DNA from: an uncultured Paracoccaceae bacterium
GTDB taxonomy: Bacteria; Pseudomonadota; Alphaproteobacteria; Rhodobacterales; Rhodobacteraceae
DNA: 64,000 nt
Assembly: GCA_937864535.1 (NCBI GenBank)
Contig: CALMJS010000012.1
Span: forward strand, 106,658 to 170,657
Reading direction: 5' to 3'
Each line of letters begins with the position of its first letter. Position 1 is the first letter of the stretch. The position numbers were made by a program, and so were the translations under genes. The notes below the pieces were generated by a model, which ran no database searches, was not told the DNA's origin, and saw only the letters and a program-made list of their open reading frames with translations. This document shows, in pieces, positions 36,370-45,877 of this stretch.

Positions 36370-37133
36370 TGTCGGTTGACGAGAAAATATCCGCAGGTCG
36401 GGCGCAGTTGGTTGCTGCGCTCACAGATATTCAGGCTGCTCTACGGACCGAGCGGAGCCGGCTTCGCGCAGGGCTGGTCCGTCAACGTCATGAACTGCGG
36501 CGCATGATTGACGACGGCTATATCTATAGCTCTCAGGCCGGGCAGGATTGGGTCATTGATCTGGGCATGGCCGGGGCAGAGGGCGGAACCTTTGTCGATG
36601 TGGGCGGGTATGATGGAGTCAGAGGGTCCAATACGCTGTTTCTGGAACAGCAGCGGGGCTGGACCGGGCTGTTGGTCGAACCGGTTCCCTCTCAGCGGCT
36701 GCGTGCCGAACGCGCCCGGAAATGTCCCTGTCTGCCCTTTGCCGTTGGCCCCGAGAACGGGACCGCGCAGTTCATCGCCGTGACCGAAGGGTTCACGCAA
36801 ATGAGCGGGCTCGCCGATAGCTATGACCCCGGTCTCTTGATGCAGGTCCGCGGCGATCCACGCCACAAAGAAGAGCTGGTCACGGTCGAAACCCGCACGC
36901 TGTCGTCCATCTTGGCCGACAACAACCTGATGAACCCGGATTTTATCTCGCTCGATATCGAGGGCGGGGAAAAATCCGTGCTGCGGTCGTTTCCATTCGA
37001 TCGACATCGGGTGCAGTTTTGGGCGATTGAAAATAACACCGCCGATCCCGAAATCGGTCAGATCATGCGTACGAATGGCTATACTCTGATCGAGTTTTGC
37101 GGCCCCGACGACGTTTATCGTTTGGCGACCTGA
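36369..37133 (+). CDS. FkbM family methyltransferase
   Basis: 254 residues. A coiled N-terminal segment (1-55) precedes the SAM-dependent fold: GTFVDVGGYDGVRGSNTLFL is motif I, GWTGLLVEPVPSQRLRAERA the post-I acidic residue, and PDFISLDIEGGEKSVLRSFP the FkbM signature. It probably O-methylates a sugar or other small group of the surface glycan. Its 3' end overlaps the convergent dehydratase gene by 19 bases. Confidence 0.92.
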   Translation: MSVDEKISAGRAQLVAALTDIQAALRTERSRLRAGLVRQRHELRRMIDDGYIYSSQAGQDWVIDLGMAGAEGGTFVDVGGYDGVRGSNTLFLEQQRGWTGLLVEPVPSQRLRAERARKCPCLPFAVGPENGTAQFIAVTEGFTQMSGLADSYDPGLLMQVRGDPRHKEELVTVETRTLSSILADNNLMNPDFISLDIEGGEKSVLRSFPFDRHRVQFWAIENNTADPEIGQIMRTNGYTLIEFCGPDDVYRLAT

Positions 37134-39007
37134 GCAGCCTCAAACACAACGACGTTGTCCGGCGCTTTGCCGGTAAAGTCGGGGATGGTCTCGGACAGAA
37201 TTCCTCTGATGGCGGCATTGTCGGCATCCGTGATCGCCATCTCCAACCGACGCAGGGCAGCCTGCACAACCCGCGGTTTGACCCGAGGTTCGTTGGCCAG
37301 AAAAATCTTGTCGTTCTGGGTCGCGATCAGGTTGCGTTTGTCTGTGACCAGCTCTTCGACCAGTTTTTCGCCCGGACGCATGCCGATGAACTGGATTTCG
37401 ATATCGCCGTTATTGGTGTCCGTCTTGACCCGATGGCCGGACAGGGTGATCAACCGTTTGGCGATGTCGACGATTTTCACCGGATCTCCCATATCGAGGA
37501 CGAAAATTTCGTCACCCTCGGCAAAGGCACCCGCCAAGAGAACCAGGCGCGCGGCCTCTGGAATGGTCATAAAATACCGTTCCATTTTGGGGTGGGTGAT
37601 CGTGACCGGGCCGCCTTGGGAAATCTGGTGCATGAACAGCGGCAGCACAGAGCCCGAAGACCCCAGAACGTTCCCAAAGCGCACCATCGCATACTTGGTC
37701 CCCGTGACACGGGACTGAATATCCTGAACTGCCAGCTCGGCCAGCCGCTTGGTCGCGCCCATGACCGAGCTGGGTTTTACGGCCTTGTCGGTCGAGACGA
37801 GGATGAACCGGCTCACGCCCGCGGCGGCGGCCTCCTGGGCGGCGATGACGGTCCCCAAGACGTTGTTCTTGGCAGCGGGGACCTCGTTGTCCTCGACCAG
37901 CGGGACATGCTTGTAGGCTGCGGCGTGCAGAACGATTTCGACCTCTTCGTCGAGCAGTACCTGCCGCAGTCGAATGGGGTCGGTGACCGAGCCAAGGCGG
38001 GCGGCAACCTCGATCCCCTGTTCGTCGGCAAGCGGGCGGATTTCCTGATCAACGGTGTAGAGGGCGTATTCGCTTAGCTCAAACATCACGATGCGGCGTA
38101 CCCCGCGCTCGAGCAATTGCCGACACAGTTCGCTGCCGATCGAGCCGCCTGCGCCCGTCACCATGACGACCCGGTCCGCATAGGCGCGGGCGACCTTGGG
38201 CATATCCAGATTGATGGTCGCGCGGGGAATGAGATCCTTGGGGTTCACGGGGGCGCTGGGCGTCGCGACGACGTTGCTCACCAGTTCTTCCATCGAGGGG
38301 GCGAAGTTGACCATGCAACCCAGCGCCTTCAGCTCTGCCGCGACCTTTTCCTGACGCTGCACACTGGCAGAGGGAATGGCGATCATCACATGCCGGATGC
38401 GGCCACGTTCGATCATCGATTTCAGGATCGCAGGCGCGCGCACAGGAATCCCAGAGACAATTGTGCCCTGAATGTGCGGGCTGTCGTCGACGAACATGAC
38501 CGGGCGAAAGTCAAACGAGGTTTGCAGCACGCTGGCAGTCCGAATACCGGCAGATCCGGCGCCGTAAATCGCAATCGGCTTTCGGCTGAGTTCGCGTTCG
38601 CGTAACGCCAGCAGGCTGAACAGCACGAACATACGGCCGCCCAGCGCGATCAGGAAAAATACCCCGCCAAAGAGCAGGCTGATCACAGCGGTGTCTGCAT
38701 GCGCTGCCATGCCGCCGACCAGCCCGGCGATGACCGACATGAGCATGCCCGCCAGCCCGATACGCGCCACGGCCCGGGATTCGATCGCATGCAGCTTGAT
38801 CTTGGGCAAGCCAAGAACCAGCACGACGATGCTGCCAAATAGTGTGACGGTAACGATTTGCGGGACAGCGTCACTGTGCAGAATATAGGTCGTTTGGTCC
38901 TGTACCCTGACGTTCAATGCGATCAGGTACGCCAAAGGAATGATAATCAGATCTAGCAAAAAAAGAGCTGTCCGCTTGAGCGGCCGAGGCATCTTGAGCA
39001 GAAACAT
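37115..39007 (-). CDS. Membrane-bound nucleoside-diphosphate-sugar 4,6-dehydratase (FlaA1/CapD/PglF-like)
   Basis: 630 residues. Four N-terminal membrane helices (about 12-130) are followed by a first Rossmann-like CoA-binding domain (PIAIYGAGSAGIRTASVLQT) and the SDR domain with VMVTGAGGSIGSELCRQLLE at about residue 285. LVSTDKAVKPSSVMGATKRL replaces the usual YxxxK with the MxxxK found in this class. It would convert UDP-GlcNAc-type substrates for capsule, LPS or flagellar glycan synthesis. It lies between the glycan genes and the flagellar cluster. The ATG at 39007 follows AAGG. Confidence 0.92.
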   Translation of the reverse strand: MFLLKMPRPLKRTALFLLDLIIIPLAYLIALNVRVQDQTTYILHSDAVPQIVTVTLFGSIVVLVLGLPKIKLHAIESRAVARIGLAGMLMSVIAGLVGGMAAHADTAVISLLFGGVFFLIALGGRMFVLFSLLALRERELSRKPIAIYGAGSAGIRTASVLQTSFDFRPVMFVDDSPHIQGTIVSGIPVRAPAILKSMIERGRIRHVMIAIPSASVQRQEKVAAELKALGCMVNFAPSMEELVSNVVATPSAPVNPKDLIPRATINLDMPKVARAYADRVVMVTGAGGSIGSELCRQLLERGVRRIVMFELSEYALYTVDQEIRPLADEQGIEVAARLGSVTDPIRLRQVLLDEEVEIVLHAAAYKHVPLVEDNEVPAAKNNVLGTVIAAQEAAAAGVSRFILVSTDKAVKPSSVMGATKRLAELAVQDIQSRVTGTKYAMVRFGNVLGSSGSVLPLFMHQISQGGPVTITHPKMERYFMTIPEAARLVLLAGAFAEGDEIFVLDMGDPVKIVDIAKRLITLSGHRVKTDTNNGDIEIQFIGMRPGEKLVEELVTDKRNLIATQNDKIFLANEPRVKPRVVQAALRRLEMAITDADNAAIRGILSETIPDFTGKAPDNVVVFEAAQVAKR

Positions 39008-39022
39008 GAACTTTACCTTCTT

Positions 39023-39037
39023 TGGCAGAGTCTGCCA
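39023..39037. promoter_or_regulatory. 15-bp palindrome just upstream of the dehydratase gene
   Basis: TGGCAGA-G-TCTGCCA is a perfect inverted repeat 16 bases before the dehydratase ATG. It could be an operator or a leader hairpin; no known factor is suggested by the sequence. Confidence 0.35.
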
Positions 39038-39097
39038 CAGGGTTTAGTCTATCATCAAAAGTTGTAATGTAACCGCTCTTTTTCTCGAATTTTGCCG

Positions 39098-39112
39098 TTA
39101 ACCCGCCCTTCA
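39098..39112. promoter_or_regulatory. CtrA-like box upstream of motB
   Basis: TTAA-CCCGCCC-TTCA matches the CtrA pattern TTAA-N7-TTAA with one substitution, 46 bases before the motB start. CtrA controls flagellar and motility genes in Rhodobacteraceae. A similar site lies between fliF and fliL. Confidence 0.4.
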
Positions 39113-39157
39113 TATCTTTGGTTTAGACCGTTTTGTGGGTGAGTAAAGGTGGATGAG

Positions 39158-39970
39158 ATGGGCGTTTCTACGAACGCACCAGTCATCATCAAGCGCAAGA
39201 AGGTCATAAGTGGCGGTGGCCACCATGGCGGCGCTTGGAAGGTGGCTTATGCGGATTTTGTGACTGCAATGATGGCGTTTTTCATGCTGATGTGGCTGTT
39301 GAACGCGACAACCGAACAGCAGCGAAAGGGCTTGGCCGACTATTTCGCTCCGACAGTTCCGCTGAGCCGGGTGTCGGCAGGTGGCGACGGGATGTTTGGC
39401 GGCACCGACATTTTTTCCCAGGATACTATGGTCCAGAGTGGCACGGGTGGAGCCATGCGACTGGCCGGGTCCGATAGTGTCATGTCTCCCAGTCAAGCCA
39501 AGTTGGAAGAGCTCGAATCGGCACTGCTCGGCCGTGGTGGAGAGGCGCTGTTGCCCGATCAGATTTTGCGACATGTTGTGACCCGCCTGACAGACGAGGG
39601 TCTGGTCATCGAGTTTTTCGATTTGCCGGGATACCCGCTTTTCATCGGTGAAACCGACAAACCGCGCCCGACTTTGAGGCAGGCGCTGGCTATGTTGGCC
39701 AAGGCGTCCGGCATTGTCGAGAACGGGATCGCGGTCGAGGGGCATACTGCGACCAAGTCCACGCTATTGCTGGAGAATCCGGTTTGGGATCTCTCTACGT
39801 CCCGGGCGAGTGCCGTTCGCGAGATACTGGAGGCTGACAGGGTGTCGGCCGAACGGTTGATGCGGGTAACCGGTCATGCGGACCGGTCAATTTCACCAGA
39901 GTCATCAGAACCGATGTCCATCAGAAACAATCGAATTGAGGTAATCTTTCTAAGAGAGGATCGCCGTTAG
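39158..39970 (+). CDS. motB: Flagellar motor protein MotB
   Basis: 270 residues. HHGGAWKVAYADFVTAMMAF contains the single N-terminal membrane helix with the ion-binding aspartate D33. The plug region follows, and the C-terminal OmpA-like peptidoglycan-binding domain (VEGHTATKS, SAVREILEADRVSAERLMRV, MSIRNNRIEVIFLR) is recognisable but divergent. It forms the stator with MotA, whose gene is 9.5 kb away. The ATG at 39158 has AAAGG at ideal spacing; a GTG at 39149 is an alternative start. Confidence 0.92.
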   Translation: MGVSTNAPVIIKRKKVISGGGHHGGAWKVAYADFVTAMMAFFMLMWLLNATTEQQRKGLADYFAPTVPLSRVSAGGDGMFGGTDIFSQDTMVQSGTGGAMRLAGSDSVMSPSQAKLEELESALLGRGGEALLPDQILRHVVTRLTDEGLVIEFFDLPGYPLFIGETDKPRPTLRQALAMLAKASGIVENGIAVEGHTATKSTLLLENPVWDLSTSRASAVREILEADRVSAERLMRVTGHADRSISPESSEPMSIRNNRIEVIFLREDRR

Positions 39971-40046
39971 GGGGGCATTAAGGGTGTTGTTCTAAGCCTG
40001 TGATCAGATCGGCTCTTTGTCCCTGACGCAGAAAGGCGCACTTTCG

Positions 40047-41348
40047 ATGACGATTTCCTCTTCGCTCAATACCTCCGTTGCGGGTCTGGCGGCGAACGCT
40101 TCCAGACTCGCAACCATTTCCGATAACATCGCCAATTCTTCTACCTATGGATACAAGCGGGCGGTCACCGACTTCCACGCCATGGTGATCGATTCCGGGA
40201 CTGGCAGCTATTCGGCGGGCGGTGTCAGGACGACCAGTTCACGCCTCATCGATCAGAGCGGTTCTCTGGTCTCGACGACAAGTGCCACAGATCTCGCTGT
40301 GCGGGGCCGCGGCATGTTGCCTGTCACGACGCAGGCCAGTGTCAATGTGTCGGGCGGGGAGACGCCGCTCCTCTTGACCACGACGGGATCGTTCGAAACG
40401 GATTCCAACGGTTATCTCACAACGTCGAGCGGGCTCGTCCTGCTGGGTTGGCCCGCCAACTCGGATGGGTCGATTGGCACCTATGCTCGTGACACCACCG
40501 ACGGGCTGGTTCCTATCAAGGTTAGCTCCACCCAGTTTTCGGCAGAGCCTACGACAGAAATCCAGCTATCGGTCAACCTGCCCGCCTCTTCCACAGAGAG
40601 CACGTCGGACGGCACGACAGAGACACTTTCGATCGAATATTACGACAACCTTGGCAAGTCAGAGAGCCTGAATGTCGAATTCCAACCCAGCGTACCGTCT
40701 TCGGGGTCGTCGAACGAATGGACGATGATCCTGCGCGACAGCGCCTCTGGCGACACGATTGTGGGCGAATATACCCTGACGTTTGACGACACTCGCGGTG
40801 CCGGCGGAACGTTGTTGTCTGTTACGAACACGGCCGGTTCGGCCTATGACACAACCACCGGCACCGTGACCGTGGATGTCGCGGGTGGACCGATCGAGAT
40901 CGATATCGGTATGCTCGGAGCGTCGGACGGGATGACGCAGCTATCGACGTCATTCCAGCCTGTCGAAGTGTCAAAGAACGGTTCGACGAGCGGCAATTTG
41001 ACCTCCGTCGAAATTGACGAAAACGGCTATGTCAGCGCTGCATTCGATACCGGCGTGACCAAGATTCTGTATCAGGTGCCGCTGGTCGATGTCGCCAACA
41101 CCAATGGCCTCGAGACCCTTGATTACCAGGCCTACCGCCCGACCAGCGAGAGTGGGGCGTTTTATTTGTGGGATGCCGGTGATGGCCCAACCGGGGATAT
41201 CGTCAGTTATGCCCAAGAGGAATCTTCGACCGATGTTGCGGGCGAACTGACCGATCTGATCCAGACACAGCGCGCATATTCCTCGAACGCCAAGGTCATT
41301 CAGGCTGTCGATGAAATGCTTCAGGAAACTACGAACATCAAAAGGTAA
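40047..41348 (+). CDS. flgE: Flagellar hook protein FlgE
   Basis: 433 residues. The N-terminus SSLNTSVAGLAANASRLATI with SDNIANSSTYGYKRA is the conserved D0 rod/hook helix, and the C-terminus VAGELTDLIQTQRAYSSNAK is the matching C-terminal helix. In between is a variable region rich in Ser, Thr and Gly. It polymerises to the hook outside the cell through the flagellar export system. The ATG at 40047 is taken because upstream residues lack similarity. Confidence 0.93.
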   Translation: MTISSSLNTSVAGLAANASRLATISDNIANSSTYGYKRAVTDFHAMVIDSGTGSYSAGGVRTTSSRLIDQSGSLVSTTSATDLAVRGRGMLPVTTQASVNVSGGETPLLLTTTGSFETDSNGYLTTSSGLVLLGWPANSDGSIGTYARDTTDGLVPIKVSSTQFSAEPTTEIQLSVNLPASSTESTSDGTTETLSIEYYDNLGKSESLNVEFQPSVPSSGSSNEWTMILRDSASGDTIVGEYTLTFDDTRGAGGTLLSVTNTAGSAYDTTTGTVTVDVAGGPIEIDIGMLGASDGMTQLSTSFQPVEVSKNGSTSGNLTSVEIDENGYVSAAFDTGVTKILYQVPLVDVANTNGLETLDYQAYRPTSESGAFYLWDAGDGPTGDIVSYAQEESSTDVAGELTDLIQTQRAYSSNAKVIQAVDEMLQETTNIKR

Positions 41349-41355
41349 CTAGAGC

Positions 41356-42801
41356 ATGAGCCTTTCCAGCGCCTTTTCGAATGCTCTAAGCGGGTTGACC
41401 GTCACCAGCCGACGTGCAGAGATTGTGTCGTCCAATATCGCGAACGCCTCTACAGAGGGATATTCCCGTCGCGAGGCCGTTCTATCTGCGTTGACTTTGG
41501 GCAATGGTTACGGCTCTGGCGTGACGATTTCGGGCATTACGCGGTCGGTCAACGCCAGCGTCGTGGCGGATCGGCGGCTGTCGGATGCATCCGTCGCTGG
41601 CTACACGGCGCAGACCGAAACGCTGTCCCGCGTCGAATCCCTGATCGGGACCGCAGACAGCGAAACCACGTTGGCGTCCCAGATCTCTGCTTTCGAGGCC
41701 GCGCTCGTCACGGCGAGTTCGGACCCCACCTCGGAGGTCCGATTGGATGCGGCAGTTGGTAAACTGAAATCGGTCGCAGATACGCTGAATCAACAATCCG
41801 AGGGTATTCAGGCCCTCAGACAAGAAGCCGACGCCGACATTGCCGATCAGGTTGCGTGGCTCAACGACGCTCTGTCACAGGTGCAACAGTTGAATGCCGA
41901 CATTACATCCGCCGATCAGTCCGGTTTGGAAACGGTGGCTCTTCTGGATCAGCGGCAACAGATTGTCGACCAGATATCTTCAGTCGTCCCCGTGCGGGAA
42001 ATCGCCCGCGACAATGGGCAAATCGCTCTGATTTCCTCGGGCGGCGCGGTCCTTCTGGATGGGAAAGCCTATGAACTGTCCTTTGAGGCGGCAAACACGG
42101 TGACGGCGGACATGACGGTTGAGGCCGGCGGCCTGTCTGGTCTGTCACTGAACGGGACAGCCTTGGACTTGAACAACTTCCGGCTCGATGGCGGCTCGCT
42201 GGGGGCAGCTTTTGCTCTGCGGGATGGAACCTTGGTCGAGATGCAATCGGGTCTGGATGAAATCGCCGCGGATTTGATCACCCGCTTCGAGGCCTCTGGT
42301 GTCGACCCGTCCCTTGGGTCTGGGGCCGCCGGTCTGTTGACGGATGCTGGCCAACCTCTTGATCTGGCGGATCTACCGGGCCTCGCCGGGCGGATCGCGG
42401 TGAATGCGGCAGTCGATTCAGATCAAGGCGGCGCGTCCTGGCACTTGCGTGACGGGCTGGGGGCGGTAACGCAGACATCCTCGGGCGACAGCGGCCAGAT
42501 CGATCGGTGGATTGATGCCCTTTCGGCACAACAAACGCTGGTATCCGGTGGAACGTCCCGCACCGCTGTCGAACATGCAAGCGCATATGCGGCATCTGTT
42601 TCGTCGACCCGGGTCGCCTCGGAGGATGATCTCAGCTTTGCGACCGCACGCTGGCAAACGCTGAAAGAGGCGGAACTGGCGACCGGCGTCGACACCGACG
42701 CAGAACTGCAAACCTTGCTGGTGATAGAGCAGGCCTATTCCGCAAATGCCCGTGTGATGCAGGGCATCGAAGACATGATGCAAACATTATTGGAGATCTG
42801 A
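41356..42801 (+). CDS. flgK: Flagellar hook-associated protein 1 FlgK
   Basis: 481 residues. LSSAFSNALSGLTVTSRRAE and SSNIANASTEGYSRREAV form the N-terminal D0 domain; ELQTLLVIEQAYSANARVMQ is the conserved C-terminal helix. It connects the hook to the filament. It starts seven bases after the flgE stop and two bases before flgL, so these three genes form one operon. Confidence 0.94.
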   Translation: MSLSSAFSNALSGLTVTSRRAEIVSSNIANASTEGYSRREAVLSALTLGNGYGSGVTISGITRSVNASVVADRRLSDASVAGYTAQTETLSRVESLIGTADSETTLASQISAFEAALVTASSDPTSEVRLDAAVGKLKSVADTLNQQSEGIQALRQEADADIADQVAWLNDALSQVQQLNADITSADQSGLETVALLDQRQQIVDQISSVVPVREIARDNGQIALISSGGAVLLDGKAYELSFEAANTVTADMTVEAGGLSGLSLNGTALDLNNFRLDGGSLGAAFALRDGTLVEMQSGLDEIAADLITRFEASGVDPSLGSGAAGLLTDAGQPLDLADLPGLAGRIAVNAAVDSDQGGASWHLRDGLGAVTQTSSGDSGQIDRWIDALSAQQTLVSGGTSRTAVEHASAYAASVSSTRVASEDDLSFATARWQTLKEAELATGVDTDAELQTLLVIEQAYSANARVMQGIEDMMQTLLEI

Positions 42802-42803
42802 GA

Positions 42804-43799
42804 ATGCAGTCGATCGGTGACATGGCGCAACTCTTTCTCGCGCGTCGCAATACATCTCAGATCAAGACGGAGATGACAGCCCTGACCCAGGAGCTCTCGA
42901 CCGGTCAGGTTCGGGATCTGGCGCGTCATCTGGGCAACGATACGTCGCGTCTGATGTCTGTAGATCGGTCTTTGATGCTCTTGGATGCCTACGATGTCGC
43001 GACCTCTGAGACGGACCAGATGCTTGGCGCGATGCAGTCGGGCCTGACCTATATCGACGACCAGCGTTCCAGTCTGGGCGAGCGTTTGATTTTGTTGACA
43101 AATAGCGGTGACACTTCCGATCTCGATGCCGCTGCAACCGAGGCAAAGACAACCTTTGAAAATATCGTCCAGTCGCTCAATACGCGGTTTGCCAACCGCA
43201 GTCTTTTTGCCGGCGCCGCCACGGAGGGCAACGCTTTGGCTGCGGCGGAGGATATTCTGGCCGATTTTCAGGCCAGCCTTGCAGGTCTAACCGATGTGGA
43301 CGAAATTCTGGCCGCTGCCGATACGTGGTTCAATGATCCCACCGGCGGTTATGCGACACAGTCCTACCTCGGTGACAGCGGTAGCCAAATGACGCGCAGG
43401 ATTGATGCCGATCACTCGATCGCGATCACGGCGCGCGCGGACGGTTCGGAATTTCGACAGGTACTAAAGGCCGCGGCCCTCGCGGCTGTGGCGCCGACGC
43501 TTGGGCTGTCTGACAGTGACGCCGAAGCGATCATGATTCACGGCGGCGAAGTGCTGGTCGATGCCAGTCAGGACATCGCGACCCTCGCGGGGCAACTCGG
43601 AACTGCCCAAGAGCAAGTCCAGGACGTTGTCGCCAGTCATGCAGCCCAGAGAACCAGCCTGACCGTTCTCCGAAGTGATCTGGTGACAGCGGATAGTTAT
43701 GACACCGCGACGGCGTTGCAACAAATCCAGACTCAATTGGAGCTACATTTCACATTGACAGCCAGATTGTCGGCGTTGTCTCTGGCGGAGTATTTGTGA
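42804..43799 (+). CDS. flgL: Flagellar hook-associated protein 3 FlgL
   Basis: 331 residues. MAQLFLARRNTSQIKTEMTA begins a flagellin-like coiled N-terminal domain, and the C-terminus ATALQQIQTQLELHFTLTAR completes the coil. ENIVQSLNTRFANRSLFAGA is a typical FlgL segment. It sits at the hook-filament junction next to FlgK. The stop TGA shares a base with the flgI start. Confidence 0.9.
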   Translation: MQSIGDMAQLFLARRNTSQIKTEMTALTQELSTGQVRDLARHLGNDTSRLMSVDRSLMLLDAYDVATSETDQMLGAMQSGLTYIDDQRSSLGERLILLTNSGDTSDLDAAATEAKTTFENIVQSLNTRFANRSLFAGAATEGNALAAAEDILADFQASLAGLTDVDEILAAADTWFNDPTGGYATQSYLGDSGSQMTRRIDADHSIAITARADGSEFRQVLKAAALAAVAPTLGLSDSDAEAIMIHGGEVLVDASQDIATLAGQLGTAQEQVQDVVASHAAQRTSLTVLRSDLVTADSYDTATALQQIQTQLELHFTLTARLSALSLAEYL

Positions 43800-44896
43800 T
43801 GCGTGCTGCATTTGCTGTTTTCATCGCGCTGGCGGTTACGGATGCATCGGCCTCGCCCGTTCGGCTCAAGGATCTGATAGAATTTGACGGGGTTCGCGCG
43901 AACGAACTGGTGGGTTATGGTTTGGTCGTCGGGCTAAACGGGACCGGAGATGGGCTGCGGAACTCCCCTTTCACCGAAGAAATCATGGCGTCGATCCTCG
44001 AGCGGCTCGGTGTCAACGTCTCTGGCGAACAGTTTCGACCGCGCAACGTTGCGGCTGTTTTGGTGACAGCGCGATTGCCACCCTTTGCACGGGCAGGCAG
44101 TCCGATCGATATTACGGTGTCCGCTATTGGCGATGCGCGAAGCTTGATGGGCGGGACACTGGTCATGACTCCTCTCAATGCAGCCGACGGTGAAATCTAT
44201 GCGGTCGCGCAAGGAACCATTATTGCAGGCGGGATTGTCGCCGAAGGGGCTGCCTCTTCGGTCACGCAGGGCGTACCGACGTCCGGCGTCATCCCGTCTG
44301 GCGCGATCGTAGAGAGAGAAGTCGATTTCGACTTTTCCAGTCTGACCGAATTGCGGTTGGCCTTGCGCACGCCTGATTTTACCACTGCAGGACGTATCGA
44401 AGCCGCGATTAATGAGGAGTTTGGATCGGGCGTTGCGCTTATGCTCGACGCTGGAACCGTCTATTTGGACATCGACAGGACCGGGATGCCGACGCCTGCG
44501 CATGCTTTGGGTCGTATCGAAAACATCTTGATCGAACCCGAATTGCGCGCAAGAGTTGTGGTAGATCAAAGGTCGGGCACGATTGTGATGGGCGACGAAG
44601 TGCGTATCAGCCGCGTTGCCGTCAGTCAGGGCGGCCTAACCCTGCGGATAGACGAAACCCCCGTTGCCGTTCAGCCAAATCCGTTTTCACCGGGCGATAC
44701 GGTCGTCGTGCCGCGTACAGGCGCGTCAATCACGCAGCAACCGGGAACCGGGCTCGCCGAATTGGGCGATAGCACCAGCCTGTCCGAGGTCGTCGCTGGA
44801 TTGAACGCGCTTGGTGTCGCGCCCCACGACATGATTGATATTCTAAAGAGTATCAAAGCCGCCGGGGCACTTCACGCCGAATTTGTCATCAGGTAG
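43799..44896 (+). CDS. flgI: Flagellar P-ring protein FlgI
   Basis: 365 residues with a signal peptide (MRAAFAVFIALAVTDASA). The mature start SPVRLKDLIEFDGVRANELV with GYGLVVGLNGTGDG is diagnostic, and VPRTGASITQQPGTGLAELG with SLSEVVAGLNALGVAPHDMI marks the C-terminus. It assembles the periplasmic P ring around the rod. Its 3' end overlaps the convergent fliP gene by eight bases. Confidence 0.96.
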   Translation: MRAAFAVFIALAVTDASASPVRLKDLIEFDGVRANELVGYGLVVGLNGTGDGLRNSPFTEEIMASILERLGVNVSGEQFRPRNVAAVLVTARLPPFARAGSPIDITVSAIGDARSLMGGTLVMTPLNAADGEIYAVAQGTIIAGGIVAEGAASSVTQGVPTSGVIPSGAIVEREVDFDFSSLTELRLALRTPDFTTAGRIEAAINEEFGSGVALMLDAGTVYLDIDRTGMPTPAHALGRIENILIEPELRARVVVDQRSGTIVMGDEVRISRVAVSQGGLTLRIDETPVAVQPNPFSPGDTVVVPRTGASITQQPGTGLAELGDSTSLSEVVAGLNALGVAPHDMIDILKSIKAAGALHAEFVIR

Positions 44897-45605
44897 ACCC
44901 CAAGTAGCCACGGACGAGGCTGCCGGCAACCAATGTCCAACCATCCGCGACGACAAAGAATGCGAGCTTGAACGGCAAGGATATCATCGCCGGCGACACC
45001 ATCATCATGCCCATCGACATAAGAACGGCAGAAACGACCAGGTCAATGATGAGAAATGGCAAATATACCAGAAATCCGATCTGGAATGCGCGCGTAATTT
45101 CACTGATCATAAAGGCCGGTATCAAAACGGAAAATGATGGGGTCTCGGACGGGATATCGGGCCGAAGCTTGCGGATCTCGGCAAGCGTGTCCTGATCGAC
45201 CCGATTTTCCATGAATAGTCTAAATGGCGCAGCAGTTTTTTCGATGCTGACCTCGGTGGATTGCGTGCCATCGATCATTGGTGAAATGCCGTTGTGCCAA
45301 GATTCCTGAAAGACCGGTTCCATTACAAAATAGGTGAGAAATAAAGCCAGACTCACGATGAGCATATTGGGAGGTGACTGGGTCAGGCCAATTGCCTGAC
45401 GGAGAATTGACAGCACCGTCAATATGAAGGGAAAGCAGGTCACCATCATTGCAATGCCAGGAGCAAGTGATAAAATAGTAATAATTCCGAACAGTTGTAT
45501 TGTTTTTGACGTCAGACCTGCCTCGGCCCCGAAATCGAGAGTGAACTCTTGTGCGAATGCCGGGGCCGACAAAACAAAAATCAAAAGTATCGTCAGTCGG
45601 ATCAA
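44889..45605 (-). CDS. fliP: Flagellar type III export protein FliP
   Basis: 238 residues with a cleavable leader (MIRLTILLIFVLSAPAFA). Core motifs include QLFGIITILSLAPGIAMMVT, GLTQSPPNMLIVSLALFLTY and a C-terminal SMGMMMVSPAMISLPFKLAF. FliP is the main pore subunit of the export gate. FliQ, FliR, FlhA and FlhB are not in this window. Its start overlaps fliN by four bases, so it ends the fliF-fliH-fliN-fliP operon. Confidence 0.95.
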   Translation of the reverse strand: MIRLTILLIFVLSAPAFAQEFTLDFGAEAGLTSKTIQLFGIITILSLAPGIAMMVTCFPFILTVLSILRQAIGLTQSPPNMLIVSLALFLTYFVMEPVFQESWHNGISPMIDGTQSTEVSIEKTAAPFRLFMENRVDQDTLAEIRKLRPDIPSETPSFSVLIPAFMISEITRAFQIGFLVYLPFLIIDLVVSAVLMSMGMMMVSPAMISLPFKLAFFVVADGWTLVAGSLVRGYLGST

Positions 45606-45877
45606 TTTGTGTCTCCGACTGTCGAAATAACCTCTGTCAGCCGAACCGCGAGCTGACCGGACTCCGTTTCTCCTAGCAACTGCAGTTCGCCCTTGGCAAT
45701 CAACCGTTCACCGACATATAGCTCGACGGGATCATTCATTTTTCGATCAAGCGGTAGAATGTCATTCTCTTGCATCGATAGAAGATCGCGAATTTTGGGT
45801 CGGGCACGCCCGACCGAGACGGTTATCTCTAGGCTAACGGTGCGAAGTGGGTGGTGATTGATGGTGCCGTCAGCCAT
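45602..45877 (-). CDS. fliN: Flagellar motor switch protein FliN
   Basis: 91 residues, essentially one SpoA domain: SLEITVSVGRARPKIRDLLS, then NDPVELYVGERLIAKGELQL and VRLTEVIST. It contributes to the C ring. The ATG at 45877 overlaps the fliH stop by eight bases; a longer frame upstream lies inside fliH. FliM and FliG are not adjacent. Confidence 0.9.
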   Translation of the reverse strand: MADGTINHHPLRTVSLEITVSVGRARPKIRDLLSMQENDILPLDRKMNDPVELYVGERLIAKGELQLLGETESGQLAVRLTEVISTVGDTN

